Shown piece after piece: positions 25,586 through 34,498 of a DNA stretch of 64,000 bases. Numbering within the stretch: position 1 is the first letter of the stretch; every line of letters starts with the position of its first letter. The DNA is from Streptomyces sp. SirexAA-E (GTDB taxonomy: Bacteria; Actinomycetota; Actinomycetes; Streptomycetales; Streptomycetaceae): NCBI RefSeq assembly GCF_000177195.2, contig NC_015953.1, forward strand, positions 3,038,001 through 3,102,000, in the 5' to 3' direction. Both the position numbers and the translations under genes were made by a program. The notes beneath the pieces were generated by a model. It was not told the origin of the DNA. It made no database searches and saw only the letters and a program-made list of their open reading frames with translations.

Positions 25586-26185
25586 ATGACCGCACGCACG
25601 ACCACCACCGCACGGGCCGTCACGGCCGGGGCGGTCATGCTCGGCTGGGTGGCGCTGCTGTGGGTGCTGGAAGGCATCGACACGCTGACCGGCCACCAGC
25701 TGGACACCTACGGCGTCTCCCCGCGGGAGGCCTCGGAGCTTCGGGACGTCGTGCCGTCCGCCTTCCTGCACGCCGGCTGGGAGCACGTCGCCTCCAACAG
25801 CCTGCCGCTGCTGGTCCTGGGCTTCATAGCCGCGCTCGCCGGCCTCCGCAGATTCGCCGCCGTCGTCCTGACGGTGATCGTGACGGCCGGTCTGGGCGTC
25901 TGGTTCACCGCGCCGGCCGGCACCGTCACGCTCGGCGCGTCGGGGGTGGTCTTCGGCCTCTTCGGCTATCTGCTGGTCCGCGGCTTCGTCGACCGCCGCC
26001 CGCTCGACGTCGTGGTCGGCCTGGTCGTCGCCGCGCTCTACGGCTCGATCCTGTGGGGCGTCCTGCCCACCGACTCCGGCATCAGCTGGCAGGGCCACCT
26101 CTTCGGCCTGCTGGGCGGCGTCCTGTCCGCGTTCCTCTACCGCCGCCCGCGCCGCCCGGTCACCGGTCCGCACGTCACGGTGTGA
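25586..26185 (+). CDS. Rhomboid family intramembrane serine protease
   Basis: The 199-aa membrane protease has about six hydrophobic segments. The catalytic pair is present: Ser in GASGVVFGL (about residue 118) and His in QGHLFGLLGG (about 169). The early AFLHAGWEHVASN motif of rhomboids (about 60-72) is also present. It should cleave transmembrane substrates within the bilayer. ATG 25586 with AGGGGG upstream is chosen, and a GTG at 25580 is also in frame. It sits between ubiX and mqnP on the opposite strand, overlapping the mqnP end by 11 bases. Confidence 0.88.
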   Translation: MTARTTTTARAVTAGAVMLGWVALLWVLEGIDTLTGHQLDTYGVSPREASELRDVVPSAFLHAGWEHVASNSLPLLVLGFIAALAGLRRFAAVVLTVIVTAGLGVWFTAPAGTVTLGASGVVFGLFGYLLVRGFVDRRPLDVVVGLVVAALYGSILWGVLPTDSGISWQGHLFGLLGGVLSAFLYRRPRRPVTGPHVTV

Positions 26186-27080
26186 GACCGCGCACCAGCA
26201 GGTCGAGCAGCGCACAGGCGAACAGCGCTATGCCGATGAAGCCGTTCACCGAGAAGAACGCCCGGTTCAGCCGGGACAGGTCGTGCGGCCGCACCACCCG
26301 GTGCTCGTACACGAACGCCACGGCGACGATCACCATGCCGATCCAGTAGAAGAGCCCCGCCCCGGTCGCCAGACCGAACCACACCAGCATCCCGGTCGTC
26401 ACGGCGTGGCAGACCCGCGCGCCCCACAGCGCCGCCGGGATGCCGAAGCGCGCCGGGAAGGACTTGACCCCGTGGGCCCGGTCGGCCTGCACGTCCTGGC
26501 AGGCGAAGATCAGGTCGAAGCCGCCGATCCAGATCCCGACGGCCAGACCAAGGATCACCGCCTCCCACGACCAGCTGCCGGTCACCGCCAGCCAGGCGCC
26601 GATCGGCCCCATCGCCTGGGCGACCCCGAGGATCGCGTGCGGGAAGTTCGTGAACCGCTTGCCGTAGGGATAGACGACCATCGGCACCACCGCTACCGGC
26701 GCCAGGGCCAGGCAGAGCGGGTTGAGCAGGGCGGCGGCGCCGAGGAACACGACGACGGCCACGAGCGCGCCGGTCCACGCCGACTTCACGGACACCGCCC
26801 CGGTGACCAGTTCCCGGCCCGCGGTGCGCGGGTTACGGGCGTCGATCTCCCGGTCGATGATCCGGTTCGCCGCCATCGCGAAGGTGCGCAGCCCGACCAT
26901 GGCGACGGTCACGAGCAGCAGCGTGCCCCAGTGGATGCTCTCGTCCGCCCGGAACATGGCGGTGAGCGCGGCGATGTACGCGAAGGGCAGCGCGAAGACC
27001 GAGTGCTCGATCATGACGAGCCGCAGGAACGCGCGGGACTTGCTGCGCGGCTGCGGCACAGCGGCGGCTGAGGCGCTCAC
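26175..27080 (-). CDS. mqnP: Menaquinone prenyltransferase MqnP (UbiA family)
   Basis: MqnP attaches the polyprenyl chain to 1,4-dihydroxy-6-naphthoate in the membrane. The 301-aa protein has about eight membrane helices and both Asp-rich prenyl-diphosphate sites: NRIIDREIDARNPRT (about residues 73-87) and DLIFACQDVQADRAHGVKS (about 194-212). The GTG start overlaps the stop of the UbiD-type gene (GTGA), so the two are translationally coupled. A much longer open reading through that gene is an artefact. The neighbourhood (ubiX, mqnE) supports the menaquinone assignment over haem or ubiquinone prenylation. Confidence 0.93.
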   Translation of the reverse strand: MSASAAAVPQPRSKSRAFLRLVMIEHSVFALPFAYIAALTAMFRADESIHWGTLLLVTVAMVGLRTFAMAANRIIDREIDARNPRTAGRELVTGAVSVKSAWTGALVAVVVFLGAAALLNPLCLALAPVAVVPMVVYPYGKRFTNFPHAILGVAQAMGPIGAWLAVTGSWSWEAVILGLAVGIWIGGFDLIFACQDVQADRAHGVKSFPARFGIPAALWGARVCHAVTTGMLVWFGLATGAGLFYWIGMVIVAVAFVYEHRVVRPHDLSRLNRAFFSVNGFIGIALFACALLDLLVRGLTP

Positions 27081-28534
27081 AGGCCGTACTCCTTCCAGCG
27101 GCGGTCGACCTTCGCCGCCGTCTCCGGGTCGGACTCGACCATCTCCGGCCAGCCTCCGTCCCGCGTGTACCCCTCCTCGGGAAGCTTCCGCGTCGCGTCG
27201 ATCCCCGCCTTGCCACCCCAGAACTGCTGGTAGGAGGCGTGGTCGAGGTGGTCGACCGGTCCCTCGGTGAGCAGCAGGTCCCGGGCGTAGTCGGTGTTGC
27301 CGAGCGCCCGCCAGGCCACCTCGTGCAGGTCGTGGACGTCGCAGTCGGCGTCCACGACGACGATCAGCTTGGTCAGCGACATCATGTGCGCCCCCCAGAT
27401 GGCGCTCATGACCTTCTGGGCGTGCTTGGGGTACTTCTTGTCGATCGAGACGATCGCACAGTTGTGGAAGCCGCCGGCCTCGGGCAGGTGGTAGTCCACG
27501 ATGTCCGGAATGATGATCTTGAGCAGCGGCAGGAAGAACCGTTCGGTGGCCCGTGCCAGCGGCCCGTCCTCGGTCGGCGGCCGGCCGACGACGATCGACT
27601 GGAGCAGCGGCCGCCTGCGCATGGTCACGCAGTCGATCGTGAGCGCGGGGAACAGTTCCTGCGGGGTGTAGAAGCCGGTGTGGTCGCCGAACGGCCCCTC
27701 GGGCAGCATCCGGCCGGGCTCCAGCCAGCCCTCCAGGACCACCTCGGCCTGCGCGGGCACCTGGAGCGGCACGGTCTTGCAGTCGACCATCTCGATCCGC
27801 TTGCCCTGGACGAACCCGGCGAAGAGGTACTCGTCGATGTCGCCGGGCAGCGGCGCGGTGGAGGCGTACGTCACGGCGGGCGGCGCCCCGAAGGCGATGG
27901 CGACCGGCAACCGCTCCCCGCGCTTCGCGGCGACCTGGTAGTGGTTGCGGCTGTCCTTGTGGATCTGCCAGTGCATGCCGATGGTGCGCTTGTCGTGGCG
28001 CTGGAGCCGGTAGAGCCCGAGGTTGCGGATGCCCGTCTCCGGGTCCTTGGTGTGGGTGAGGCCCAGGTTGAAGAAGGAGCCGCCGTCCTCGGGCCAGGTG
28101 AAGAGCGCGGGCAGCCGGTCGAGGTCCACGTCGTCGCCGGTCAGCACCACTTCCTGCACGGGCGCGCTGTCGGACTTGACCTTCTTCGGCGGCAGGTGGG
28201 CCACCGAGCCGAGCTTGCCGAACGCCTCCCGGATCCCGACGAAGCCCTGCGGCAGCTCGGGCTTGAGCAGACCGCCGATCTTGTCGCCGATCTCGGCGTA
28301 GGACTTCAGCCCGAGCGCCTTGAGCAGCCGCCGGTCCGTCCCGAAGACGTTCATGGCCAGAGGCATCGACGCCCCCTTGACGTTCTCGAACAGCAGGGCG
28401 GGCCCGCCCGTCTTGTTGACCCGGTCGACGATCTCGCCGACCTCCAGGTGCGGGTCGACCTCGGCCTTGATGCGCTTGAGATCGCCCTCGCGCTCCAGGG
28501 CCCGGAGCAGGGAGCGAAGATCGTCGTAAGCCAT
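27077..28534 (-). CDS. mqnL: Menaquinone biosynthesis decarboxylase (UbiD family)
   Basis: This 485-aa UbiD-family enzyme uses prenylated FMN to decarboxylate the 6-naphthoate-type intermediate. It has the N-terminal DLRSLLRALEREGDL and the metal and prFMN-binding NLGLYRLQRHDKRTIGMHW. The EGPFGDHTGFY motif (about residues 277-287) carries the catalytic Glu-Asp, and CDVHDLHEVAWRALGN follows. It is first in the mqnL-mqnP pair, with ubiX supplying its cofactor. The name mqnL follows usage for the futalosine route, and the family assignment is firmer than the exact substrate. Confidence 0.92.
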   Translation of the reverse strand: MAYDDLRSLLRALEREGDLKRIKAEVDPHLEVGEIVDRVNKTGGPALLFENVKGASMPLAMNVFGTDRRLLKALGLKSYAEIGDKIGGLLKPELPQGFVGIREAFGKLGSVAHLPPKKVKSDSAPVQEVVLTGDDVDLDRLPALFTWPEDGGSFFNLGLTHTKDPETGIRNLGLYRLQRHDKRTIGMHWQIHKDSRNHYQVAAKRGERLPVAIAFGAPPAVTYASTAPLPGDIDEYLFAGFVQGKRIEMVDCKTVPLQVPAQAEVVLEGWLEPGRMLPEGPFGDHTGFYTPQELFPALTIDCVTMRRRPLLQSIVVGRPPTEDGPLARATERFFLPLLKIIIPDIVDYHLPEAGGFHNCAIVSIDKKYPKHAQKVMSAIWGAHMMSLTKLIVVVDADCDVHDLHEVAWRALGNTDYARDLLLTEGPVDHLDHASYQQFWGGKAGIDATRKLPEEGYTRDGGWPEMVESDPETAAKVDRRWKEYGL

Positions 28535-28623
28535 ACAGGCAAGTATCGGACACCCGCTACCCTGGGCCCATCACCGGGGGCGGTCCGTGCGCCCCGTCAC
28601 CTCACCTCGGGGGATCTTCCACG

Positions 28624-29031
28624 ATGCTCAGGGCCCTGATCTATCTTCTGCCGCTGGCGCTGACGATCTTCGCGTTCATCGACTGCCTGAACACCCCGGA
28701 GGACGAGGCGAAGCACCTGCCGAAGATCGCCTGGGTCTTCATCATCCTGCTGTTCTGGATCGTCGGGCCGATCGTCTGGCTGGCCGCCGGCAAGGTGCGC
28801 CACGCGCCCGCCGGAGGCCGTACGCCCTCCGAGTGGCACCGCGGCCACCGCTCCACCTGGGTGGCGCCCGACGACAACCCGGACTTCCTCAAGTCCCTCA
28901 AGGACGAGAACAAGAAGGACGAGTCCGCCCTCAAGGACTGGGAGGCGGACCTGCGCCGCCGCGAGGAGGAGATCAGGCGCCGCGAGGGCAACGCCGGGCC
29001 GGAGGACTCCGCCCCGCCCGCCACCTCGTGA
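28624..29031 (+). CDS. PLD-nuclease N-terminal domain membrane protein
   Basis: The 135-aa product has two membrane segments (about residues 3-20 and 35-55) with the PLDc_N pattern: FAFIDCLNTPEDEAKHLPKIAWVFIILLFWIVGPIVWL. A soluble tail follows that is rich in Lys/Glu/Arg and probably helical (DLRRREEEIRRRE). No phospholipase catalytic domain follows. Small proteins of this type are common in actinomycetes and of unknown role. It is divergent from mqnL and convergent with the MarR gene. Confidence 0.85.
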   Translation: MLRALIYLLPLALTIFAFIDCLNTPEDEAKHLPKIAWVFIILLFWIVGPIVWLAAGKVRHAPAGGRTPSEWHRGHRSTWVAPDDNPDFLKSLKDENKKDESALKDWEADLRRREEEIRRREGNAGPEDSAPPATS

Positions 29032-29041
29032 GCGCCTGAGG

Positions 29042-29482
29042 TCACGACGACAGCAGCTGCCCCAGCCGGTTGAGCAGGGGCAGCAGCGCGGTGCGCTCCT
29101 GGGGGGTCAGGGCCTCCAGGGCTCCGTGCACCACCCGCATCTCGGCGCGGATGCGACGCGCCAGCTCGGTGCCCTCCGGGGTACGGGCGGCGACCTTGGA
29201 GCGGCGGTCGTCGGGGGACGGCGTACGGGTGACGAGGCCCCGTGACTCCATCCGCCCGATCAGCCCGGTGGCGTTGGACGCGTCGCACACCAGGTGATTG
29301 GCCAGGGCACTCATGGGCATGGGTTCAGTGAGGGCGATCAGCGCCCGCGCCTGTGAGGTGCTGAGACCGTGACGGGCCGCGACCGCGGTGAGGTCGTCGT
29401 GATGGCCGCGCACCACGACCGCGAGGGGTTCCAGCAGTTCGTCCGGAGTAGGGACGGCGCGGGGTGCCGGTTCCGTCGTCAT
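29042..29482 (-). CDS. MarR family transcriptional regulator
   Basis: The 146-aa winged-helix regulator starts at the ATG at 29482 (AAGGA upstream). An in-frame start at 29566 would run through the promoter of the divergent gene. It has LSTSQARALIALTEPMPMSALANHLVCDASNATGLIGRMESRGLVTR (about residues 44-90), the DDRRSKV wing, and C-terminal dimerisation helices. It is divergent from the DJ-1/PfpI and aldehyde dehydrogenase operon. It probably represses that operon through the palindrome at 29593-29609, responding to an electrophile or phenolic ligand (inference). Confidence 0.92.
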   Translation of the reverse strand: MTTEPAPRAVPTPDELLEPLAVVVRGHHDDLTAVAARHGLSTSQARALIALTEPMPMSALANHLVCDASNATGLIGRMESRGLVTRTPSPDDRRSKVAARTPEGTELARRIRAEMRVVHGALEALTPQERTALLPLLNRLGQLLSS

Positions 29483-29553
29483 GGTCGGCCATCCTTCGAT
29501 CGGCAGGCGTGATCCGGAGACGGGAGCGGTCTCCGCCACGCACCCGCATTCAT

Positions 29554-29582
29554 TTGACATGCTCAACTTTTGGCAGTTACAT
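29554..29582 (+). promoter_or_regulatory. Candidate promoter of the PfpI-ALDH operon
   Basis: TTGACA (29554-29559), a 17-base spacer and TTACAT (29577-29582) resemble a housekeeping promoter. Transcription would begin near 29589, immediately before the palindrome. Confidence 0.55.
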
Positions 29583-29592
29583 GAATCGCATT

Positions 29593-29609
29593 GCTTGATG
29601 ATATCAAGC
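29593..29609. promoter_or_regulatory. Putative MarR operator
   Basis: GCTTGAT (29593-29599) and ATCAAGC (29603-29609) form a perfect 7-3-7 inverted repeat in an otherwise AT-rich stretch. The position at +4 to +20 of the predicted transcript suits a repressor. Confidence 0.65.
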
Positions 29610-29654
29610 TTCGCTCACCCACAGCATCTTCCGTCTCGTAGGGAGCACCCCCCC

Positions 29655-30350
29655 ATGCCTTCCGTACTCTTCGTCCTCAGCGGCGCCGACCACTGGACCC
29701 TCAACGACGGCACCGCCCACCCCACCGGCTTCTGGGGCGAGGAACTGGCCGCCCCCCACCGCGTCTTCGCCCAGGCCGGTTACGACATCACGATCGCCAC
29801 CCCCGGCGGCGTCGCCCCCACCGTCGACGTCGGCAGCCTCTCCGCCCAGGCCAACGGGGGCCAGGACCAGGCCGACGCCGTCGCCTCCTACCTCGCGTCG
29901 ATCGACGAGGCGCTCCGCATCCCCGCCCGGCTGGAGGACGTGGTCCCCACCTCGTACGACGTGGTCTTCTACCCCGGTGGCCACGGCCCGATGGAGGACC
30001 TGGCCACCGACCAGGCGTCCGGGCGGCTGCTCACCGCGGCCCTGGACGCCGGCACGCAGGTCGCCGTGTTGTGCCACGCCCCCGCCGCCCTGCTCGCCGC
30101 CCGCCGCGAGGACGGCAGCTGGCCCTTCGCCGGCTACCGCCTGACCGGCTTCAGCAACGCCGAGGAGACCGAGGCCGGACTCGCCGACAAGGCGCCCTGG
30201 CTGCTGGAGAGCCGGCTCGTGGAGCTGGGCGCCCAGTACTCCGCCGGGGAGGCATGGGGGCCGTACACGGTGCACGACCGCAATCTGCACAGCGGCCAGA
30301 ACCCCGCCTCCTCCGAGCAGCTGGCGCACGAGATCGTGGGTGACCTGTGA
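29655..30350 (+). CDS. DJ-1/PfpI family protein (Hsp31-like)
   Basis: The 231-aa product has the class I glutamine amidotransferase-like fold of the Hsp31/GlxIII branch. It has an N-terminal LFVLSGADHWTLNDG, the long insertion FWGEELAAPHRVF with the Glu, and the nucleophile elbow VLCHAPAALL with Cys at about residue 139. Relatives act as glutathione-independent glyoxalases or deglycases. The ALDH gene overlaps it by four bases (GTGA). A detoxification operon for reactive aldehydes under MarR control is a reasonable inference. Confidence 0.88.
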   Translation: MPSVLFVLSGADHWTLNDGTAHPTGFWGEELAAPHRVFAQAGYDITIATPGGVAPTVDVGSLSAQANGGQDQADAVASYLASIDEALRIPARLEDVVPTSYDVVFYPGGHGPMEDLATDQASGRLLTAALDAGTQVAVLCHAPAALLAARREDGSWPFAGYRLTGFSNAEETEAGLADKAPWLLESRLVELGAQYSAGEAWGPYTVHDRNLHSGQNPASSEQLAHEIVGDL

Positions 30351-31660
30351 CCGCCGCCGCCACCCCGGCCGAGGTCGTCGCCCGCCTCCGCGCCGCCTTC
30401 CGCACGGGCCGCACCCGGGACCTCGACTGGCGCACCGACCAGCTGAAGCGGCTGCGCGCCCTGCTCACCGAGGGCGGTGACGAGCTGGCCGACGCCCTCC
30501 ACGCGGATCTCGGCAAGAGCCGCAAGGAGGCCTACCGGACCGAGATCGACTTCACGGTCCGGGAGATCGACCACACCCTGGAGCGCCTGGCGGGCTGGCT
30601 GGAACCCGCGCCGGCCCCCGTACCGGACGTCCTGGCCGGGGCCTCGGCCCTAACCGTGCAGGACCCGCTCGGGGTCGTCCTGGTCATCGCGCCGTGGAAC
30701 TACCCGGTGCAGCTGCTGCTCGCGCCCGTCGCCGGTGCGCTGGCCGCGGGCAACACCGTGGTCGCCAAGCCCAGCGAGCTGGCGCCCGCCACCTCCGCCG
30801 CCCTGGCCCGGCTGATTCCGCGCCATCTGGACCCGGACGTGGTCGCCGTGGTGGAGGGGGCGGTGCCGGAGACCACGGCGCTGCTGGCCGAACGCTTCGA
30901 CCACGTCTTCTACACCGGCAACGGCACGGTCGGCCGCATCGTGATGGCCGCCGCGGCCAAGCACCTGACCCCCGTGACGCTGGAACTGGGCGGCAAGTCG
31001 CCCGCGTTCGTCGACCGCGGCACGGACCTGGGGACGGTGGCCTCCCGCCTGGTGTCCGGGAAGTTCCTCAACACGGGCCAGACGTGCGTGGCGCCCGACT
31101 ACGTCCTGACCGATCCGGAGACCGCGCCCGCCCTCACGGACGCGCTCGCCGCGGCGGTCGAGGAGCGGTTCGGCCCGGACGCCTCGCAGTCGCCGGAGTA
31201 CGGCCGCATCGTCAACGAGCGCCACTTCGACCGGCTGGTGAAGCTCCTGGACTCCGGCCGTACGGTGACCGGCGGCGCCCACGACCGCGCCACGAAGTAC
31301 ATCGCGCCGACCGTGCTCGCCGATGTCGCCCCCGACTCACCGGTGATGGGCGAGGAGATCTTCGGTCCGATCCTGCCGGTCCTCACCGTGGACGGGCTCG
31401 ACGAGGCCATCGCCTTCATCGACGGCCGGGACAAGCCGCTGGCCCTGTACGCGTTCACCACCGACCCCGCCGTACGCGAACGGCTGCTGACCGAGACCTC
31501 TTCGGGCGGGGTGGGCATGGGGCTGCCGCTGGCCCATCTGACGGTGTCGGACCTGCCGTTCGGCGGGGTCGGCGAGAGCGGCATGGGCAACTACCACGGC
31601 CGGTACTCGCTGGAGACCTTCAGCCACCGCAAGGCGGTCCTGGACGTCCCGCTCGGCTGA
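30347..31660 (+). CDS. Aldehyde dehydrogenase (class 3-like)
   Basis: The 437-aa enzyme lacks the N-terminal extension of 490-aa ALDHs, as in the ALDH3 group. It contains the cofactor-site PWNYPVQLLL, the general-base Glu in TLELGGKSPAFVD (about residue 211) and the catalytic Cys in NTGQTCVAPDYV (about 247). EEIFGPILPVL lies near 333. The C-terminus (PFGGVGESGMGNYHGRYSLETFSHRKAVL) is typical. It oxidises aldehydes with NAD(P)+. The GTG start overlaps the PfpI-type stop, so the pair is translationally coupled. Confidence 0.94.
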   Translation: MTAAATPAEVVARLRAAFRTGRTRDLDWRTDQLKRLRALLTEGGDELADALHADLGKSRKEAYRTEIDFTVREIDHTLERLAGWLEPAPAPVPDVLAGASALTVQDPLGVVLVIAPWNYPVQLLLAPVAGALAAGNTVVAKPSELAPATSAALARLIPRHLDPDVVAVVEGAVPETTALLAERFDHVFYTGNGTVGRIVMAAAAKHLTPVTLELGGKSPAFVDRGTDLGTVASRLVSGKFLNTGQTCVAPDYVLTDPETAPALTDALAAAVEERFGPDASQSPEYGRIVNERHFDRLVKLLDSGRTVTGGAHDRATKYIAPTVLADVAPDSPVMGEEIFGPILPVLTVDGLDEAIAFIDGRDKPLALYAFTTDPAVRERLLTETSSGGVGMGLPLAHLTVSDLPFGGVGESGMGNYHGRYSLETFSHRKAVLDVPLG

Positions 31661-31666
31661 CCCCCG

Positions 31667-31720
31667 GTACGACGACGAGGGCGCGACCGCTGTTCCGCGG
31701 TCGCGCCCTCGTCGTCGTAC
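31667..31720. terminator. Very strong bidirectional terminator
   Basis: A perfect 24-bp stem (31667-31690 with 31697-31720) with a 6-base loop lies between the convergent ALDH and ccsB genes. It is the longest perfect hairpin I found in the window. Confidence 0.9.
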
Positions 31721-31727
31721 GAGCCGG

Positions 31728-32807
31728 TCAGACTCCGGCGTAGGAGTGCTTGCCGGTGACGAAGATGTTGACGCCGTAGTAGTTGAAGAGCCAGCAGCCG
31801 AAGGCGATCAGCGCCAGGTAGGCGGCCTTGCGGCCCTTCCAGCCGGCCGTCGCGCGGGCGTGCAGGTACGCCGCGTACGCGACCCAGGTGATGAAGGACC
31901 AGACCTCCTTGGGGTCCCAGCCCCAGTAGCGGCCCCAGGCGTCGCCCGCCCAGATCGCGCCCGCGATGATCGTGAACGTCCACAGCGGGAAGACGGCCGC
32001 GTTGATGCGGTACGAGAAGGTGTCCAGGGACTTGGCGGCCGGCAGCCGCTCCATGACGGAGGTGGCGAACCTGCCGGGCGTCCCACCGCTCGCGATCTTG
32101 CTCTCGTAGTTGTCGCGGAAGAGGTAGAGCAGTGTGCCGACGGCCCCGAGGTAGAAGACGGCGCCGCAGATGATGGCGGTGGAGACGTGGATCCACAGCC
32201 AGTAGGAGTGCAGCGCGGGCACCAGCTGGTCGCTGTCGGTGTAGAGCGTGGTGGTGGCGATCCCGAGGTCCAGCAGGACCGTGGTGACCAGCAGCAGCCC
32301 GATCCAGCGGACGTTCTTCCGCAGGGCCAGCAGGAGCAGGTACGCGCCGACGGCCACCGTGGAGAAGGTGATCGAGAACTCGTACATGTTGCCCCAGGGG
32401 GCCCGCTGCACCGACAGGGCGCGTGCGACGACGCCGCCCGCCTCGACGGCGAAGGCGAGGACGGTCAGGGAGATCGCGATGCGTCCCCACAGGTCGCCCT
32501 TGAAGGTGCCGCCGGCCGCCCCGGGGCCGTCGGGCACGTCACGGGTCCCGGCGGCGGACCGGGTGACGACCTTGGGGCGGTCCAGCACGGCGGTGCCGCC
32601 CTGCTGGGCGACCTGCGCCTTCGCCGTGGAACCGGTGGCCGAGTCCCGCTTCAGCGCGGCGGCCGTGCGGCCGACCTTGCTGCGGCTGCCGAAGATCCAT
32701 TCGGCGATGTGCGCGAAGAAGGCCAGGGTGTAGACGGCCATCGACGAATAGATGAGCACATTGCTGGTATGTGCCAGGTTCTCGTTGGTTGCGGCGGCGA
32801 GATTCAC
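31728..32807 (-). CDS. ccsB: Cytochrome c biogenesis protein CcsB (haem handling, system II)
   Basis: This 359-aa membrane protein, together with ResB, delivers haem across the membrane and ligates it to apocytochrome c. It has about eight spans, a long charged loop (about residues 45-105), and the tryptophan-rich haem motif WGRYWGWDPKEVWSFITW (about 290-307), flanked by conserved His in LHSYWLWIHV and YLHARATAGW. The GTG start overlaps the resB stop by four bases. It is last in the resA-ccdA-resB-ccsB operon. Confidence 0.95.
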   Translation of the reverse strand: MNLAAATNENLAHTSNVLIYSSMAVYTLAFFAHIAEWIFGSRSKVGRTAAALKRDSATGSTAKAQVAQQGGTAVLDRPKVVTRSAAGTRDVPDGPGAAGGTFKGDLWGRIAISLTVLAFAVEAGGVVARALSVQRAPWGNMYEFSITFSTVAVGAYLLLLALRKNVRWIGLLLVTTVLLDLGIATTTLYTDSDQLVPALHSYWLWIHVSTAIICGAVFYLGAVGTLLYLFRDNYESKIASGGTPGRFATSVMERLPAAKSLDTFSYRINAAVFPLWTFTIIAGAIWAGDAWGRYWGWDPKEVWSFITWVAYAAYLHARATAGWKGRKAAYLALIAFGCWLFNYYGVNIFVTGKHSYAGV

Positions 32808-34492
32808 TTCTCAGCCCCTTCGGCAGGTTCTTCGGAGGGTGGTTCGGGCTCGGGGTCGGGTGCGGTGGGTGCCACGGTGTGGAGCGCGACCGCGAGATCG
32901 GCCAGCTCCTCGGGAAGCTTCGCGGACTCGCTGCGGCCCAGACCGGCCATCTCGACGACGGTGACCCCGTCCGCTCCCCGTACGGCCCGCACCCACACAC
33001 GGCGGCGCTGGATGAAGAGCGATCCGGCCAGTCCGGCGATGGCGGCCACGGCGCCGGTGAGCGCCCACCCGCTGGCGGGCTGGCGGGAGATCTGGAAGCT
33101 GGCCCACTCCTCGACGCCCTCGAAGGTGACCGAGCCCGCGCCGTCCGGCAGCTTCATGGTCTCGCCGGGGCGCAGTCGCTGCTTGAGCTGGTCGCCGTTG
33201 CTGTCCTTGAACTCCGTCATCTTGGACGGGTCGAGCTGGTAGACGTTCTGCGGGAGCCCGGAGTCGACGCCGAGGCTGCCGTAGTAGCCGTTGAGCGCGA
33301 GCACCGGATAGTCGAGGGCGGGGAACTGCGAGAACATCGTGCCGCTGCCCTCGCCCGCGAAGGTCGGGACGAAGAACGCCTGGAAGCCCAGCTGGGTCTT
33401 CTTGCCGTCGGCGTCCCGGTAGCCGTCCATCACCTTGATCGCGCCGGTGGAGGTGACGTTGTTGTCCTGGGGCAGCAGCGGTACGGCGTTGCGGTAGACC
33501 TCCTTGCCGTCGCCGTCCTTGACGGAGATGACCGGGGCGTAGCCGTGGGCGTTGAGGTAGACCTTCGTGCCGTCCACGACGAGCGGCTTGTTGACCTCGA
33601 CGACCTTCTTCCTCGGCTTCCCGTCGGCGCCCTCGGAGTACGTCACGTGGGCCTCGTAGGTGCGGGGGGTGCCGCGCTGGGGGCCGTTGCGCTCGTACGT
33701 TCCCTTGAAGTCGTCGAGGTCGAAGCTGAAGGGGGTGAGGTCGTCGTTGTCGAAGAGCGAGCCGGACTTGAAGTTGTCGTACTGGGTGAGGGTGTTGGAG
33801 AACCCGTCCCCCTCGACGATCAGCTTGCCGCCCTCGGACTTGAAGAGCTGTCCGCAGGCGAAGGCGACGAGCATGACGATCAGCGCGATGTGGAAGAGCA
33901 GGTTGCCGGCCTCGCGGAGGTAGCCCTTCTCGGCGGCCACCGCGTCCCCGGCCTCGTGCGAGCGGAAGCGCCGCTTGCGCAGGAGGGCGAGGGCGGCCTC
34001 GCGGACCTGCTCGGGCTCGGCCTCGGTGCGCCAGGTGGTGTACGCGGGCAGCCGGGTCAGCTTCCGGGGGGCGCCGGGCGGGCGGCCGCGCAGCTGGCCG
34101 ACGAACTGGCCGGTGCGCGGGACGATGCAGCCGATCAGCGAGATGAACAGCAGGATGTAGATCGCGGAGAACCACACCGAGCTGTAGACGTCGAAGAACT
34201 GGAGCTTCTCGTAGACCGGGCTGACGGTGGTGTGGGCGTCCTTGAAGGTCTGCACCTTCAGTTCGTCCACGCTGTTCTGCGGGATCAGCGAGCCGGGGAT
34301 GGCGCCGAGCGAGAGCAGGAAGAGCAGGATCAGGGCGACCCGCATCGAGGTGAGCTGCCGCCAGAACCAGCGGGTCCAGCCGATGACGCCCATCGCGGGC
34401 ACGGAGGAGGCGGACTCTTCGCGCGGGGCGGTGGAGAGCTGCTCCCCGGCCTTGCCGAGGTCGCGCTCGTCCGTGGTGTTCAGGTTGCTCAT
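32804..34492 (-). CDS. resB: Cytochrome c biogenesis protein ResB
   Basis: The 562-aa ResB/Ccs1 has three N-terminal membrane spans (about residues 45-70, 105-125 and 205-225). There is a large extracytoplasmic domain (about 230-490) and a final span near 500-520 before an acidic cytoplasmic tail. Motifs such as LTSMRVALILLFLLSLGAIPGSLIPQ and WFSAIYILLFISLIGCIVPR are typical. It works with CcsB as the cytochrome c synthase. The start ATG is 6 bases downstream of the ccdA stop. Confidence 0.93.
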   Translation of the reverse strand: MSNLNTTDERDLGKAGEQLSTAPREESASSVPAMGVIGWTRWFWRQLTSMRVALILLFLLSLGAIPGSLIPQNSVDELKVQTFKDAHTTVSPVYEKLQFFDVYSSVWFSAIYILLFISLIGCIVPRTGQFVGQLRGRPPGAPRKLTRLPAYTTWRTEAEPEQVREAALALLRKRRFRSHEAGDAVAAEKGYLREAGNLLFHIALIVMLVAFACGQLFKSEGGKLIVEGDGFSNTLTQYDNFKSGSLFDNDDLTPFSFDLDDFKGTYERNGPQRGTPRTYEAHVTYSEGADGKPRKKVVEVNKPLVVDGTKVYLNAHGYAPVISVKDGDGKEVYRNAVPLLPQDNNVTSTGAIKVMDGYRDADGKKTQLGFQAFFVPTFAGEGSGTMFSQFPALDYPVLALNGYYGSLGVDSGLPQNVYQLDPSKMTEFKDSNGDQLKQRLRPGETMKLPDGAGSVTFEGVEEWASFQISRQPASGWALTGAVAAIAGLAGSLFIQRRRVWVRAVRGADGVTVVEMAGLGRSESAKLPEELADLAVALHTVAPTAPDPEPEPPSEEPAEGAEK

Positions 34493-34498
34493 GAAAAC

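Noticed and set aside
26175..28553. Apparent 792-aa fusion of mqnP with upstream sequence
   Set aside because: The upstream part overlaps mqnL in another frame. mqnP starts at the GTG overlapping the mqnL stop.
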